Below, one piece after another: positions 1 to 7,208 of a stretch of DNA of 9,751 nt. Source of the DNA: Candidatus Caldipriscus sp. T1.2 (lineage in GTDB: Bacteria; Hydrothermota; Hydrothermia; LBFQ01); contig LBFQ01000044.1 of NCBI GenBank assembly GCA_000980735.1, forward strand, positions 4,168 to 13,918, read 5' to 3'. The translations under genes and the position numbers were made by a program. The notes under the pieces were generated by a model, which was not told the DNA's origin, searched no databases, and saw only the letters and a program-made list of their open reading frames with translations. The number at the start of each line of letters is the position of its first letter. Position 1 is the stretch's first letter.

Positions 1-2916
1 TTTCACCGATTTTGTAGTGTTTGACCTCTCAAGGGTCTTTAAGGCAAGATCGAAGTAACCTTTCGTAAATAGCCTGTAAGATACATCCGTCAAACTATCG
101 GGGGGTATGAGGGTGTATAGGGTGTCAAGGGAAAGTCCCCAAATGGGGTCTATCTCTGGGACGGAATTTATAAGAACTTTTGCAAGATCTCGGGCAGAAT
201 CTATATCCCCAGAATAAAGCTTAATGAGGGCAAGACGCCAACTGTATTCACTTGTGGGTAGGAAGCGTCGATATTTGTTAAGAATTTCCTCCGCCTCCTT
301 GAATTGCCCCATCCTCATTTTTATATAGCCCCTCGATAGCCTTATCGCGAATATCTGGGGATCCCTCTCGGGTTCTACACCCAAACCTTCTATGGATTTT
401 CTTGAAAACAGCTCTCCCAAATCAAAGAGCTTGTCCGCCCTGCTATAGTTTCCGTCCGATATATACTGAGCCGCGAGCGTTAAAACCGCTGAAGCGTAAT
501 TCCTCAAGAGCCTCAGGTGATCCTCGTTCTTCGGAACCCTATCATCAAACAAGCTTCTAAAACTCCATCTATCCAACCTTGGATCGTTCTTATAATCAAG
601 GGAGGAAGTTTTTACGAACTCAACCGGATCTTCCGCCCCACCGGTTATAACCCTATCCGTCCACTCCACATCTACGGAACCAAAGCCCGCAACCTTCTTT
701 CTACTTTCCCCCGTCAGCCTAAGGAGCAAACCCTCAAGTACCATATAATCCTCCCAACCCCTGAAAACGTCCGGATCGGATGTTAGCGAAAAATATATAG
801 GAATTGAAAACTCTTTACCCTCAAAAACTTCCTTGGCAAATGATAAATTATCCGCAAGGTATATCGCGGGTATTTTTATGGGCTTCCCGTCAATCCCCAT
901 AATCTCCGTGTATTTATCCGTCTTATATCCCACCGCCCCGGCTATCATATCCCTTATCGCCAGATCCCTCAAATACAAAACTCCCGCCTCATTTCTGGCA
1001 GGTACTATAGGTGGTAGCCTGTATATATCCTCGTCTGAAAGCGTTATGGGTGCCCCCCAATGCTTAACTTGCCTAATGTACCAGTTTGTGTTCAATAGGG
1101 AAAGGTTGGCGTTTATTAAACCCCATTTCCTCTTTAGAACCTCTTGAACGAACCATACAGGGAAAGTATCGTTATCCCCATTCGTCATAAATACTCCCTT
1201 ATCCGACTTTGCCGAGACCAGGATGTTGTGGGCAAAATCCTCTGGTATATAGTTTGCGGTCCTGTTGTTGAACGGATAATGCTGGTATATTTGGTATATC
1301 ACCGCCAAAATTCCAGATAATGCAACCGCAAGGGAGGAATATAGATTATTTTTTATGTAGTCCGTTAAAACCTTAGATATGTAAAACATCCCAAAGGCTA
1401 AATATAACCCCCAAAGTTGATAAAACGGATGGTAGAAATAATCCCTATTTCTCACCTCAACATTCCCAAGCTGGGCGTTTATTGGATTTACGGGATGTGA
1501 AGGGGAATCCTTAAAGTTGAAAGCAATAAAGAATCCCACCCCCGCAAGCAAAACCGCCAAACCCACCAAGGCAAAGGTCCTCTTATCCCTAACAAAGTGC
1601 TCCCACATTCCGAGTATTCCCAGAGCTATTGCTATCATACCAAAGGGACCTATATGATCAAAAAGGGTCATCCTTGCTATCTTCTCGGGATCCATAACAT
1701 TATAAGTTGAGGCGTTAAACTGCCATCCGAACCACATAAGGAAAACCTTTATCTGATCCACCAAGTCTATCCTTCTCGGTAGTATGTTTGCGGGTTCATA
1801 CTGTTTTCTCAGGAGGACATCCATAAAGGCTTGCCAGGTGTAAGGATCACCCTCGTTTATCCTGGCGTCAAGGGGGTTAAAGTGCAAATAGTAAGCCCTA
1901 GCTATGATCCAAAATTCAACGGAGAAACCTACAAGAATGGCAATAAAAACCCAACCCTTCCAATCCTGCCACATCCTCCCGCTTATAAACATTGAAGCAA
2001 CCGAAAGGAAGGTTCCCGAGACCAAATATGTATTGTTCTTTTGGATCAGCCCGAAAACCGCCAGCAAGGCGCCAAGGATAAATAGAAGGGTAAGAGGATC
2101 TTGGAGCTTTTCAAACTTCCTATCAACCAACATATAGGCAAACATCAGGAGGAAGGAGAGGACAAATGGAAGAACCATACTCCCGTCGTATGTGATGAAC
2201 ATTAAGAAAAATAGGGAAAACAGGGCTCCGAAAAGCCCCAAAGCGATCTTATCCCAAAGGATCTGAGGCTTAACCGCCCAGACAAAGAAGAATAATGCCG
2301 GGAGGGCGAAGAGGACGGTAAGGTGGATCCCGGTGCCGAGCATAATTGAATAAACCGCCAGAATCAGCCATTTAAGGCTATCATCGTTTTCCCTGTTTTT
2401 GTACCAAAGTAGTCCAAAGTAGAGCGCAAGGATCCCGAAAAAGGCACCAGGCGTATAAGTTTCAACCTCAAGGGAATCAAACCATATTATCCTCGCAAAT
2501 GCCATAGTTAAAGCTCCGGTGGCGGAAAACAAGTGTAAAGCCCAATCGGGTAAAACATCATCTCCCTTTATGAGCTTAAGAACCTCGTAAGATATTAAAT
2601 AAACCAACGCCGCATTCAATCCCCCCATAAGTATGGGTATTAAGGTCATCTTTAGGACAACCGGGTTTGCCTTTATTCCCCCGTTTATTAGAGAGTAAAG
2701 CTCTGCAGCTGGTATGGGAAGTAAATCAAAGAACTTTGCAAGTAGAACATAGAAGGGTGTGCCGGGTGGGTGTGGAACACCGAGAATATGCGATGCTGCA
2801 AGGAACTCCCCCACATCCCAAAAGGCGGTAGTAGGCGCGGTGGTTTTGAAATATATTGCGGATACAAAGAAGAAGATAGCGAAAAAGATCATCCACTTCA
2901 ACCTATTTGCGCTCAT
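1..2916 (-). CDS. DUF2723 / TMEM260-like polytopic membrane protein, probable protein O-glycosyltransferase (3' end beyond window)
   Basis: The minus-strand frame from the ATG at 2916 is open for 972 codons to the window edge, so the C-terminus is missing. A hydrophobic segment at residues 8-22 precedes the family signature: Asp34-x-Gly-Glu-Phe38, then Pro48-His-Pro-Pro-Gly-Thr-Pro54 with Tyr56. Many hydrophobic membrane segments follow to about residue 545. A soluble part then carries the motif NGDNDTFPVW at 579-588, followed by a Gln-Glu-Val and an NxSLLNTNWYI stretch, all typical of bacterial DUF2723 proteins. From about 813 to 972 the chain is helical with TPR-like repeats (for example around 818-835 and 870-885). 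The family includes human TMEM260, a protein O-mannosyltransferase; bacterial members are thought to glycosylate exported proteins from lipid-linked sugar donors. Family membership is well supported; donor and acceptor are inference. It starts 25 nt after the stop of the DUF4139 gene, has no Shine-Dalgarno sequence and may have its own promoter. Plus-strand frames across this stretch are shadows. Confidence 0.88.
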   Translation of the reverse strand, partial: MSANRLKWMIFFAIFFFVSAIYFKTTAPTTAFWDVGEFLAASHILGVPHPPGTPFYVLLAKFFDLLPIPAAELYSLINGGIKANPVVLKMTLIPILMGGLNAALVYLISYEVLKLIKGDDVLPDWALHLFSATGALTMAFARIIWFDSLEVETYTPGAFFGILALYFGLLWYKNRENDDSLKWLILAVYSIMLGTGIHLTVLFALPALFFFVWAVKPQILWDKIALGLFGALFSLFFLMFITYDGSMVLPFVLSFLLMFAYMLVDRKFEKLQDPLTLLFILGALLAVFGLIQKNNTYLVSGTFLSVASMFISGRMWQDWKGWVFIAILVGFSVEFWIIARAYYLHFNPLDARINEGDPYTWQAFMDVLLRKQYEPANILPRRIDLVDQIKVFLMWFGWQFNASTYNVMDPEKIARMTLFDHIGPFGMIAIALGILGMWEHFVRDKRTFALVGLAVLLAGVGFFIAFNFKDSPSHPVNPINAQLGNVEVRNRDYFYHPFYQLWGLYLAFGMFYISKVLTDYIKNNLYSSLAVALSGILAVIYQIYQHYPFNNRTANYIPEDFAHNILVSAKSDKGVFMTNGDNDTFPVWFVQEVLKRKWGLINANLSLLNTNWYIRQVKHWGAPITLSDEDIYRLPPIVPARNEAGVLYLRDLAIRDMIAGAVGYKTDKYTEIMGIDGKPIKIPAIYLADNLSFAKEVFEGKEFSIPIYFSLTSDPDVFRGWEDYMVLEGLLLRLTGESRKKVAGFGSVDVEWTDRVITGGAEDPVEFVKTSSLDYKNDPRLDRWSFRSLFDDRVPKNEDHLRLLRNYASAVLTLAAQYISDGNYSRADKLFDLGELFSRKSIEGLGVEPERDPQIFAIRLSRGYIKMRMGQFKEAEEILNKYRRFLPTSEYSWRLALIKLYSGDIDSARDLAKVLINSVPEIDPIWGLSLDTLYTLIPPDSLTDVSYRLFTKGYFDLALKTLERSNTTKSVK

Positions 2917-2925
2917 AAGCGGTGT

Positions 2926-2955
2926 ATTGTAAGGTGGTTAATTACCAATTCACAA
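2926..2955 (-). promoter_or_regulatory. putative promoter of the DUF2723 gene
   Basis: On the minus strand TTGTGA (2955-2950) lies 18 nt before TACAAT (2931-2926), and the ATG at 2916 follows after 9 nt. This would give a transcript with a leader of only a few bases. The -35 box lies inside the last codons of the upstream DUF4139 gene, so read-through from that gene is also possible. There is no purine-rich ribosome binding site before the ATG, which fits a near-leaderless start. Motif match only. Confidence 0.4.
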
Positions 2956-4144
2956 TGCTACCCTTCGGATATGTAATTTCAATAACCCTACGTATCTCAA
3001 ATTTTTCCCCACCCTGCAATCTCTTCTCCCAAACCAACAAACCATCCCCAAGGTCTTCTTTGGGTTTCGGATAAACCTCAAACTTTGTAATATTTACGTT
3101 TCCCGCCGCAAAGGGTTTCCTCGCATAAATTATCAGAACCGTCGGAGTTTTCCTCAGGTTCTGTATGCTTATAACGTATTCCCTCTTTTCCCTCGTAAGG
3201 GGTTGCTTTCCCTTTATATCCTCCCTCGTCTGATTTATAACCTTTACATCCCCAACGATGAAAGGATCAAACCCCAAAAACACCGTATCCTCCGCATCCC
3301 TAACCGATCCGTTAAAGTAATATTCCGCCGATAGCTCACCGTTGAGGAAGACCTTTAAGTTTCCGGGCAACAGGTCCATATCGGGTTTGAAGATTGCGCT
3401 TAAATACCCCTTTTGAGAAAGCTCCGGATAACATGAAACGATCTCCCTCGCTTCGTATTCCCTCTCAAACAAAACGATGAGGGCGGGTTTAAACCTATCA
3501 AGGGTCATCTGCCTCTTTACCTCAAATCTAGTTGAGATCCGGGTGAAATTTATATCAATCTCAACCTCGCTTTGGGGAGAAATCGTTTCCTGCAACTTTA
3601 TAGCCTTCATCAATACGGGATAATGCTGATCCATTATGTACCAAGGTTGGTGGATGGGAGCAGAGAAGGAGGGTTCAAGGTTTGTTATGATGAGGTTTTT
3701 AACGTGTAAGGTTGTGGGCAAATTCGCCCTAATTTTTCCTACGGAAGAAACCTTAATTTTGTTGCTCGCGTAATACATAAGGTACTCGGTTTCAAGGGTG
3801 ATAAAACCGCTCGGGTAAAATACGCGGAATTCGAGGGTCGGATCCTTAGCATTCTCAACCAAAATTTTCATTTCCCCCTGAACCGTCAGAAGGTTTACTG
3901 AAATGTTTTTTAGGCTATCCAGCATCCTATTCGTTTCGTTTAGCACCCGCATAAGCGAGTCCCTCAATATATAGTACCTTTCCAATCTTTGCGACATTTT
4001 TATAAATTTGTCAAAATTATCCACCTTTCCCGCCTTTACACCCTCCAATATCGCGTTCAAAAGGTTTATGTAATACTCCACCTCCGCAATTTTCCCCTTC
4101 GTTGAGGAAATTTTACTTTGGTGGGATTCTATCTCTGACTGCAC
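2942..4144 (-). CDS. DUF4139 domain protein (mucoidy-inhibitor MuiA-like), coiled coil plus C-terminal domain
   Basis: The intact frame is 400 residues starting at a GTG. Residues 1 to about 95 are charged and helical, like a coiled coil. From about 150 to 396 the chain matches the DUF4139 pattern: a strand followed by Leu-Gly-Phe-Asp (290-293) where the family has LGxD, then REYVISIQN near 321-329. A tryptophan-containing strand (VWEKRL, 371-376) leads to GGEKFEIRRVIEITYPKG near the end, the usual closing strand of the family. MuiA-like proteins normally have a signal peptide and an N-terminal DUF4140 domain before the coiled coil, and these are missing from this frame. Remnants lie upstream at 4145-4341. 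The GTG is therefore probably not the ancestral start. The molecular function of the family is not established; a cell-envelope role is the usual guess. The downstream DUF2723 gene follows after 25 nt, so co-transcription is plausible. Confidence 0.72.
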   Translation of the reverse strand: MQSEIESHQSKISSTKGKIAEVEYYINLLNAILEGVKAGKVDNFDKFIKMSQRLERYYILRDSLMRVLNETNRMLDSLKNISVNLLTVQGEMKILVENAKDPTLEFRVFYPSGFITLETEYLMYYASNKIKVSSVGKIRANLPTTLHVKNLIITNLEPSFSAPIHQPWYIMDQHYPVLMKAIKLQETISPQSEVEIDINFTRISTRFEVKRQMTLDRFKPALIVLFEREYEAREIVSCYPELSQKGYLSAIFKPDMDLLPGNLKVFLNGELSAEYYFNGSVRDAEDTVFLGFDPFIVGDVKVINQTREDIKGKQPLTREKREYVISIQNLRKTPTVLIIYARKPFAAGNVNITKFEVYPKPKEDLGDGLLVWEKRLQGGEKFEIRRVIEITYPKGSIVNW

Positions 4145-4341
4145 CTTCTCGTAAAGCCCTTTGTCATAGGGTAGCTATTTTATGATCACGGAAACATTCC
4201 CATCTTGATCCGAGGGTATCCCCCTAATTACTCAACTCCCCTTACGCCCAAGCTCGCAAATATGTAGGCGCCGTTTGGAGATATCACCATAGAATCGGCG
4301 GTTTTTGGAAAATCCAAGTAAATTTGCGCCAATAAAATCAT
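4145..4341 (-). pseudogene. disrupted N-terminal part of the DUF4139 gene
   Basis: An ATG at 4341 opens a 37-codon frame that ends in TAA at 4230-4228. It encodes strand-rich sequence (ADSMVISPNGAYIF and onward). One base out of register, the frame of the downstream 400-aa protein continues as VIRGIPSDQDGNVSVIIK, is cut by an in-frame TAG at 4177-4175, and then reads LPYDKGLYEKV straight into the intact part. A TGA in that frame lies at 4234-4232, exactly where the register changes. One missing base near 4232 plus one nonsense change at 4176 would restore a protein of about 466 residues. Either the gene has decayed at its 5' end and is translated from an internal start, or the sequence has errors here. 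The restored reading resembles the N-terminal domain of MuiA-like proteins only in general character. No clear signal peptide is visible. Confidence 0.42.
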
Positions 4342-4353
4342 ACCTCTATTCTA
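4342..4353 (-). promoter_or_regulatory. -10-like element for leaderless start of the DUF4139 gene
   Basis: On the minus strand TAGAAT (4353-4348) is followed by exactly six bases (AGAGGT) and then ATG at 4341. Six bases is the usual distance from a -10 box to the transcription start, so the A of the ATG would be +1. The AGAGG could instead be read as a very close ribosome binding site. No convincing -35 box is visible. The element faces the tRNA promoter across a 57-bp divergent region containing the 8-bp palindrome ACGATCGT (4353-4360). Confidence 0.35.
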
Positions 4354-4363
4354 CGATCGTCGC

Positions 4364-4388
4364 TTGATAAGATTTTCCACTTTATAAT
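4364..4388 (+). promoter_or_regulatory. promoter of tRNA-Ala and the downstream operon
   Basis: A perfect TATAAT lies at 4383-4388, ten bases before the first tRNA base at 4399. Transcription would start near 4395, leaving a leader of about four bases for RNase P to remove. TTGATA at 4364-4369 resembles a -35 box, but the 13-base spacing is too short for a standard sigma-70 promoter, so its role is doubtful. No other promoter was seen between the tRNA and the dehydrogenase, so this probably also drives the protein genes downstream. Confidence 0.55.
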
Positions 4389-4398
4389 AATCACTTAC

Positions 4399-4471
4399 GG
4401 GGCGGTAGCTCAGCTGGGAGAGCGCCGGAATCGCACTCCGGAGGTCGGGGGTTCGAGTCCCCTCCGCTCCA
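4399..4471 (+). tRNA. tRNA-Ala (anticodon CGC)
   Basis: This is a complete 73-base cloverleaf. The acceptor stem GGGGCGG pairs with CCGCTCC and includes the G3-U70 wobble pair that marks alanine tRNAs. The D stem is GCTC/GAGC. The anticodon stem CCGGA/TCCGG encloses the loop ATCGCAC, giving anticodon CGC, which reads GCG. The T arm is GGGGG-TTCGAGT-CCCCT with a G-U pair at 49-65. The discriminator base is A. The 3' CCA is not encoded (the sequence continues ATTG), so it must be added after transcription. The gene directly precedes a protein-coding gene with only 11 nt between them, so release of the 3' end would have to cut just before that gene's start. Confidence 0.97.
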
Positions 4472-4482
4472 TTGAGAAATTT

Positions 4483-5433
4483 GTGAAGGTTTTAGTATCC
4501 TTCAACGCAAGCGAGAAACAGAAAAACATAATTGAAAACCTCCTAAATGGGTACGCGGAGGTTTATTACAAAGAGGATTTTCCCAACGAAGTGGATATCC
4601 TCATTACCCTAGATCCGAAAAGGGAGCTGGGGGAGGAAAGGTTAATTTCCTTAAGATCCTTAAAGTTTATCCAATGCGTTTATTCGGGCGTTGAACACTT
4701 ACCCTATGAGCTCATAGCCGAAAACGTTCTGATAGCGGGGAACTTTGGGGCATATTCCGTTCCAATAGCGGAGCATATCGTGGGGATGATCCTGGACCTC
4801 GCGAAGAGGCTAACCGCAAACCACATAAAGCTCTCAAGGAGTATATACGACAGAAATACGCCGAATAAGATGTTAAGAGGAAAAACCGTGGGGATATTGG
4901 GTTTTGGTGGAATAGGAAAGGAAACCGCAAAGCTTTTGAAGCCCTTTGATGTTAAAATTTTAGCCATAAACAGGACAGGGAAAACGGATCTTGAAGTTGA
5001 TTTTATTGGCACATTGGAGGATTTAGATTTCGTCCTGAAAGAATCGGACGTTTTGGTTATAAGCTTGCCCCTAACAAAAAGGACGAGGAACCTTATTACA
5101 AAGAGGGAGCTTAACTTAATGAAGAGGGATGCCATCCTGATCAACGTCGCAAGGGCGCATATAGTAAGCGAGAAGGACCTGTGCGAGCATCTTCTCGAGA
5201 ACCCAAACTTTCAGGCGGGTTTTGATGTATGGTGGAGGGAACCTTTCATGGGGGAGGAATTTTCCTTAAACTACCCATTCTTTGAGCTTGAAAACTTCCT
5301 CGGATCCCCCCACAATTCAAACATAGTTGAGGGTATGTTTGAGGAGGCTTTGGAGATAGCGGTTAAAAATGTGCTCTCCTTCATAAAGGGGGAAGGGGTT
5401 AGGAACTTGGTGAATAGGGAGGATTACCTCTGA
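4483..5433 (+). CDS. D-isomer-specific 2-hydroxyacid dehydrogenase
   Basis: The 316-residue length is normal for the family. These enzymes interconvert 2-hydroxy acids and 2-oxo acids with NAD(H) or NADP(H) in the cytoplasm. The nucleotide-binding Rossmann motif is GILGFGGIG (137-145, Gly140-x-Gly142-x-x-Gly145). The catalytic triad is complete: Arg224 in INVARAHIV, Glu253 in WREPF, and His277 in SPHNS. The YSGVEHLPY stretch (68-75) fits the substrate loop. Family assignment is firm. The substrate (glycerate or hydroxypyruvate, phosphoglycerate, lactate or another) cannot be read from sequence, and no serine-pathway neighbours are present. The start is a GTG 11 nt after the tRNA, with no good ribosome binding site. 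In-frame codons upstream run into the tRNA without another usual start. Its TGA overlaps the ATG of the PorX-like gene by one base, so the two are probably translationally coupled. Confidence 0.93.
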   Translation: MKVLVSFNASEKQKNIIENLLNGYAEVYYKEDFPNEVDILITLDPKRELGEERLISLRSLKFIQCVYSGVEHLPYELIAENVLIAGNFGAYSVPIAEHIVGMILDLAKRLTANHIKLSRSIYDRNTPNKMLRGKTVGILGFGGIGKETAKLLKPFDVKILAINRTGKTDLEVDFIGTLEDLDFVLKESDVLVISLPLTKRTRNLITKRELNLMKRDAILINVARAHIVSEKDLCEHLLENPNFQAGFDVWWREPFMGEEFSLNYPFFELENFLGSPHNSNIVEGMFEEALEIAVKNVLSFIKGEGVRNLVNREDYL

Positions 5434-6884
5434 TGAGGATCCTTTGGATAGACGACGAGATAGATGAGCTCGGATCCGTAATAGCCTTCTTGAAATCCCA
5501 GGGGGTTGATGTGGATACCGCAAAGAGTGCCATTGAGGGTGTTGAAAAGCTTTCAAGGAACACCTATAACCTCGTCCTTTTGGATTACAGGATGCCCGGA
5601 GTAAATGGTTTGGAAGCCCTAAGGTTGATCAAGCAGAGTTATCCAAACTTACCCGTGGTTATGCTCACGATGATAACGGATGAGGAAGTGATAAAGAGGT
5701 CCTTCGTTGAGGACGCTTACGATTACATCGTAAAACCCGTACAACCCGCCCAAATTCTGGCATTACTTTCAAAGCTCAGAAGGACGAGCATCAAGAAGGA
5801 CGTATTCTTGGAGGAGGCGGAGAAGTTAAGGGAGGAGATTTCTGAGATCCCGGAAACTTTTGAGGGGTGGCTCTTAAAGGCGATAAAGATCTTTCAGGCG
5901 AGGATAAGATATAGGGCTTACAGGTCAAAGTTTGACGAGATCCTTGAGGAAGAAAACGTCAAATTCTCCGAATGGGTCTCAAGGTTTTACCCTGAAATAA
6001 TCAGGGATAGCACCATCCTTATGTCCCATAACCTGCTTAAGAAGATGGTTTTACCTTACCTTGAGGTTGCGCCCGTTGCCCTTTTCGTCTTGGACAATTT
6101 CAGGTTCGATCAGCTTTACGAAGTGGTTTCCGAAATCTCAACCTTTTACAAGGTTGAACAGTTCGTATATATGTCAATACTCCCGAGTGTGACCCAATTC
6201 TCAAGGAATGCCTTGTTTGCAGGGAAACTTCCGGACGAAATGGAAAGGATGATGGAGGGGGTACTTCAGGACAATCAGAACGAGTTAAAGATGCTGTGGA
6301 AACTCTTGGAGGAGGAGAGGTACAAGGTTAAGACTTGGTACACTAAGATCAAGAGCCTCGAGAGTTTGTCCGAAATAGAACCCGTGGGGAAGAGGTTTGA
6401 GATTTACGTTGTGAATTTCGTTGATACGATTTTGCATATCTCCTCAAGCCTTGAACAGCTCAAGGCCCTTGGTGAGGGGGAATCCTCCGTTAAGAGGTGG
6501 GCGAGGCTCGTTTTGGAGGACGGTAGGTTTGCGAAGGTTATAGAAAAGTTCCTTGAGGAGGGATATTGGGTATTTATCACATCTGATCACGGATGGGTGA
6601 TAGGTAGGGAACCGATGAGGGTTTTCGGGGAGGAGATGGCGAAGGGGTTTAGGTACAAACACGGTAGGGGAATTAGAGTTGAGGGGAGAAAGTTCTTGAT
6701 GGTTGAAAAACCCAAAGAGTGGGGACTTCCGGATTGGGGACAGTTCCTCTTTGCCACGGAAGATGGTTTCTTCGTTTGGGGAGAAAGGATGGACGAATAT
6801 GCCGAAATTTACAAAAACAGAATGTTCCACGGGGGAATCTCCCTTGAGGAGATGGTCTTAAGTTTAATACGGGTTCAACCTTAA
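5433..6884 (+). CDS. porX: PorX-like response regulator: receiver domain fused to PglZ phosphodiesterase/phosphatase domain
   Basis: The protein has 483 residues. Residues 2-117 form a receiver domain with acidic pair Asp7/Asp8, phospho-acceptor Asp51 (LLDYRMPG), Thr79 and Lys101. A helical linker follows. The PglZ domain (about 195-480) has alkaline-phosphatase-superfamily residues: Asp221 in DNFRFDQ, likely nucleophile Thr254 in SVTQFSRNALFAG, Asp331 and His335 in VNFVDTILH, Asp385-His386 in TSDHG, and His466 in HGGISLEEM. This matches PorX of Bacteroidetes, which works with the kinase PorY and a sigma factor to control type IX secretion genes. PorX itself is reported to be a zinc-dependent phosphodiesterase acting on cyclic and linear nucleotides. 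All key residues appear present, so it should be active; that is inference. No sensor kinase is in the window. A GGGAGG (5417-5422) lies 10 nt before the ATG, which overlaps the dehydrogenase stop by one base. Confidence 0.92.
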   Translation: MRILWIDDEIDELGSVIAFLKSQGVDVDTAKSAIEGVEKLSRNTYNLVLLDYRMPGVNGLEALRLIKQSYPNLPVVMLTMITDEEVIKRSFVEDAYDYIVKPVQPAQILALLSKLRRTSIKKDVFLEEAEKLREEISEIPETFEGWLLKAIKIFQARIRYRAYRSKFDEILEEENVKFSEWVSRFYPEIIRDSTILMSHNLLKKMVLPYLEVAPVALFVLDNFRFDQLYEVVSEISTFYKVEQFVYMSILPSVTQFSRNALFAGKLPDEMERMMEGVLQDNQNELKMLWKLLEEERYKVKTWYTKIKSLESLSEIEPVGKRFEIYVVNFVDTILHISSSLEQLKALGEGESSVKRWARLVLEDGRFAKVIEKFLEEGYWVFITSDHGWVIGREPMRVFGEEMAKGFRYKHGRGIRVEGRKFLMVEKPKEWGLPDWGQFLFATEDGFFVWGERMDEYAEIYKNRMFHGGISLEEMVLSLIRVQP

Positions 6885-6887
6885 AAT
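6882..6887 (+). promoter_or_regulatory. -10-like element for leaderless start of the nucleotidase gene
   Basis: TAAAAT begins inside the TAA stop of the PorX-like gene and ends six bases (CCCAAT) before the ATG at 6894. That is the exact spacing for transcription to start on the A of the ATG. No Shine-Dalgarno sequence and no clear -35 box are visible. The 9-nt gap to the upstream gene also allows simple read-through. Confidence 0.33.
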
Positions 6888-6893
6888 CCCAAT

Positions 6894-7208
6894 ATGAGAA
6901 AGTTCTCGTTTCTACTTTTGCTCTCGCCTCTTTATGCGGATACACTGGCAATTATACATATAAACGATACCCATCATCATCTATACCCTTACAAGGCCTG
7001 GAATGGGGTCGCCGCGGCGGCGTTCGTGATAAAAAACCTAAAGGCAACCTATCCCAACCACCTTTTCTTCCATGCGGGTGATATCCTTGTTGGGGACTTC
7101 TCCTTCCCATACGGTCTCGGTAGGGTTGAGCTTAGAATATTGAAGAATATTCTGAGGCCCGACGCCATCACCTCTGGGAAACCACGAGTTCGATATTACT
7201 CCCGATAG
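6894..7208 (+). CDS. secreted 5'-nucleotidase-family metallophosphoesterase, N-terminal part (frameshifted)
   Basis: This frame encodes a signal peptide (MRKFSFLLLLSPLYA, cleavage likely after Ala15) and the first metal-binding motifs of a calcineurin-like phosphoesterase of the UshA/5'-nucleotidase type. These are HINDTHHH (Asp25, His27) and HAGDILVGD (Asp63). Family members usually have NDxHG here. After Thr93 (codon 7170-7172) the frame should continue into the GNHEFD motif. One surplus base, most simply the T at 7173, instead sends it into ten unrelated codons and a TAG at 7206. The remainder of the enzyme is encoded in the +1 frame from 7174. Without the shift the gene would run 6894-8568 and make 557 residues. 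The product of this fragment alone would lack most of the active site. Mutation, assembly error and recoding are all possible; the local sequence is not a known programmed frameshift site. Confidence 0.8.
   Translation: MRKFSFLLLLSPLYADTLAIIHINDTHHHLYPYKAWNGVAAAAFVIKNLKATYPNHLFFHAGDILVGDFSFPYGLGRVELRILKNILRPDAITSGKPRVRYYSR
7170..7181 (+). other. frameshift site (one surplus base)
   Basis: The bases ACCTCTGGGAAA read Thr-Ser-Gly-Lys in the upstream frame. Dropping one base at about 7173 gives Thr-Leu-Gly-Asn and then His-Glu-Phe-Asp, the canonical GNHE metal-binding motif. The position is therefore fixed to within a base or two. There is no long homopolymer here, and no slow stop codon of the kind seen at programmed +1 sites. 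Confidence 0.85.

Noticed and set aside
517..2976. Plus-strand open frames at 517-786, 833-1147, 1904-2137 and 2770-2976
   Set aside because: They lie opposite the 972-codon minus-strand DUF2723 frame, have no family-like sequence, and are low-complexity shadows of it.
4353..4360. ACGATCGT palindrome between divergent promoters as an operator
   Set aside because: Eight bases is too short, and it occurs only once here. It could easily be chance.
4704..5556. Minus-strand open frames opposite the dehydrogenase and PorX-like genes (4704-5144, 4712-4930, 5317-5556)
   Set aside because: The plus-strand proteins have complete catalytic motifs; these frames have none and are shadows.
5433..6884. 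PglZ domain as part of a BREX phage-defence system
   Set aside because: BREX PglZ proteins lack an N-terminal receiver domain, and no brxA/brxB/brxC/pglX-like gene is present. The receiver fusion and HGGISLEEM ending fit PorX.
6444..6951. Minus-strand open frames opposite the PglZ domain
   Set aside because: Shadows of the well-supported PorX-like gene.
7166..7208. Programmed +1 frameshifting at 7173
   Set aside because: The site (ACC TCT GGG) lacks a slow stop or rare-codon slip site and any obvious stimulator. An indel or sequence error is simpler.
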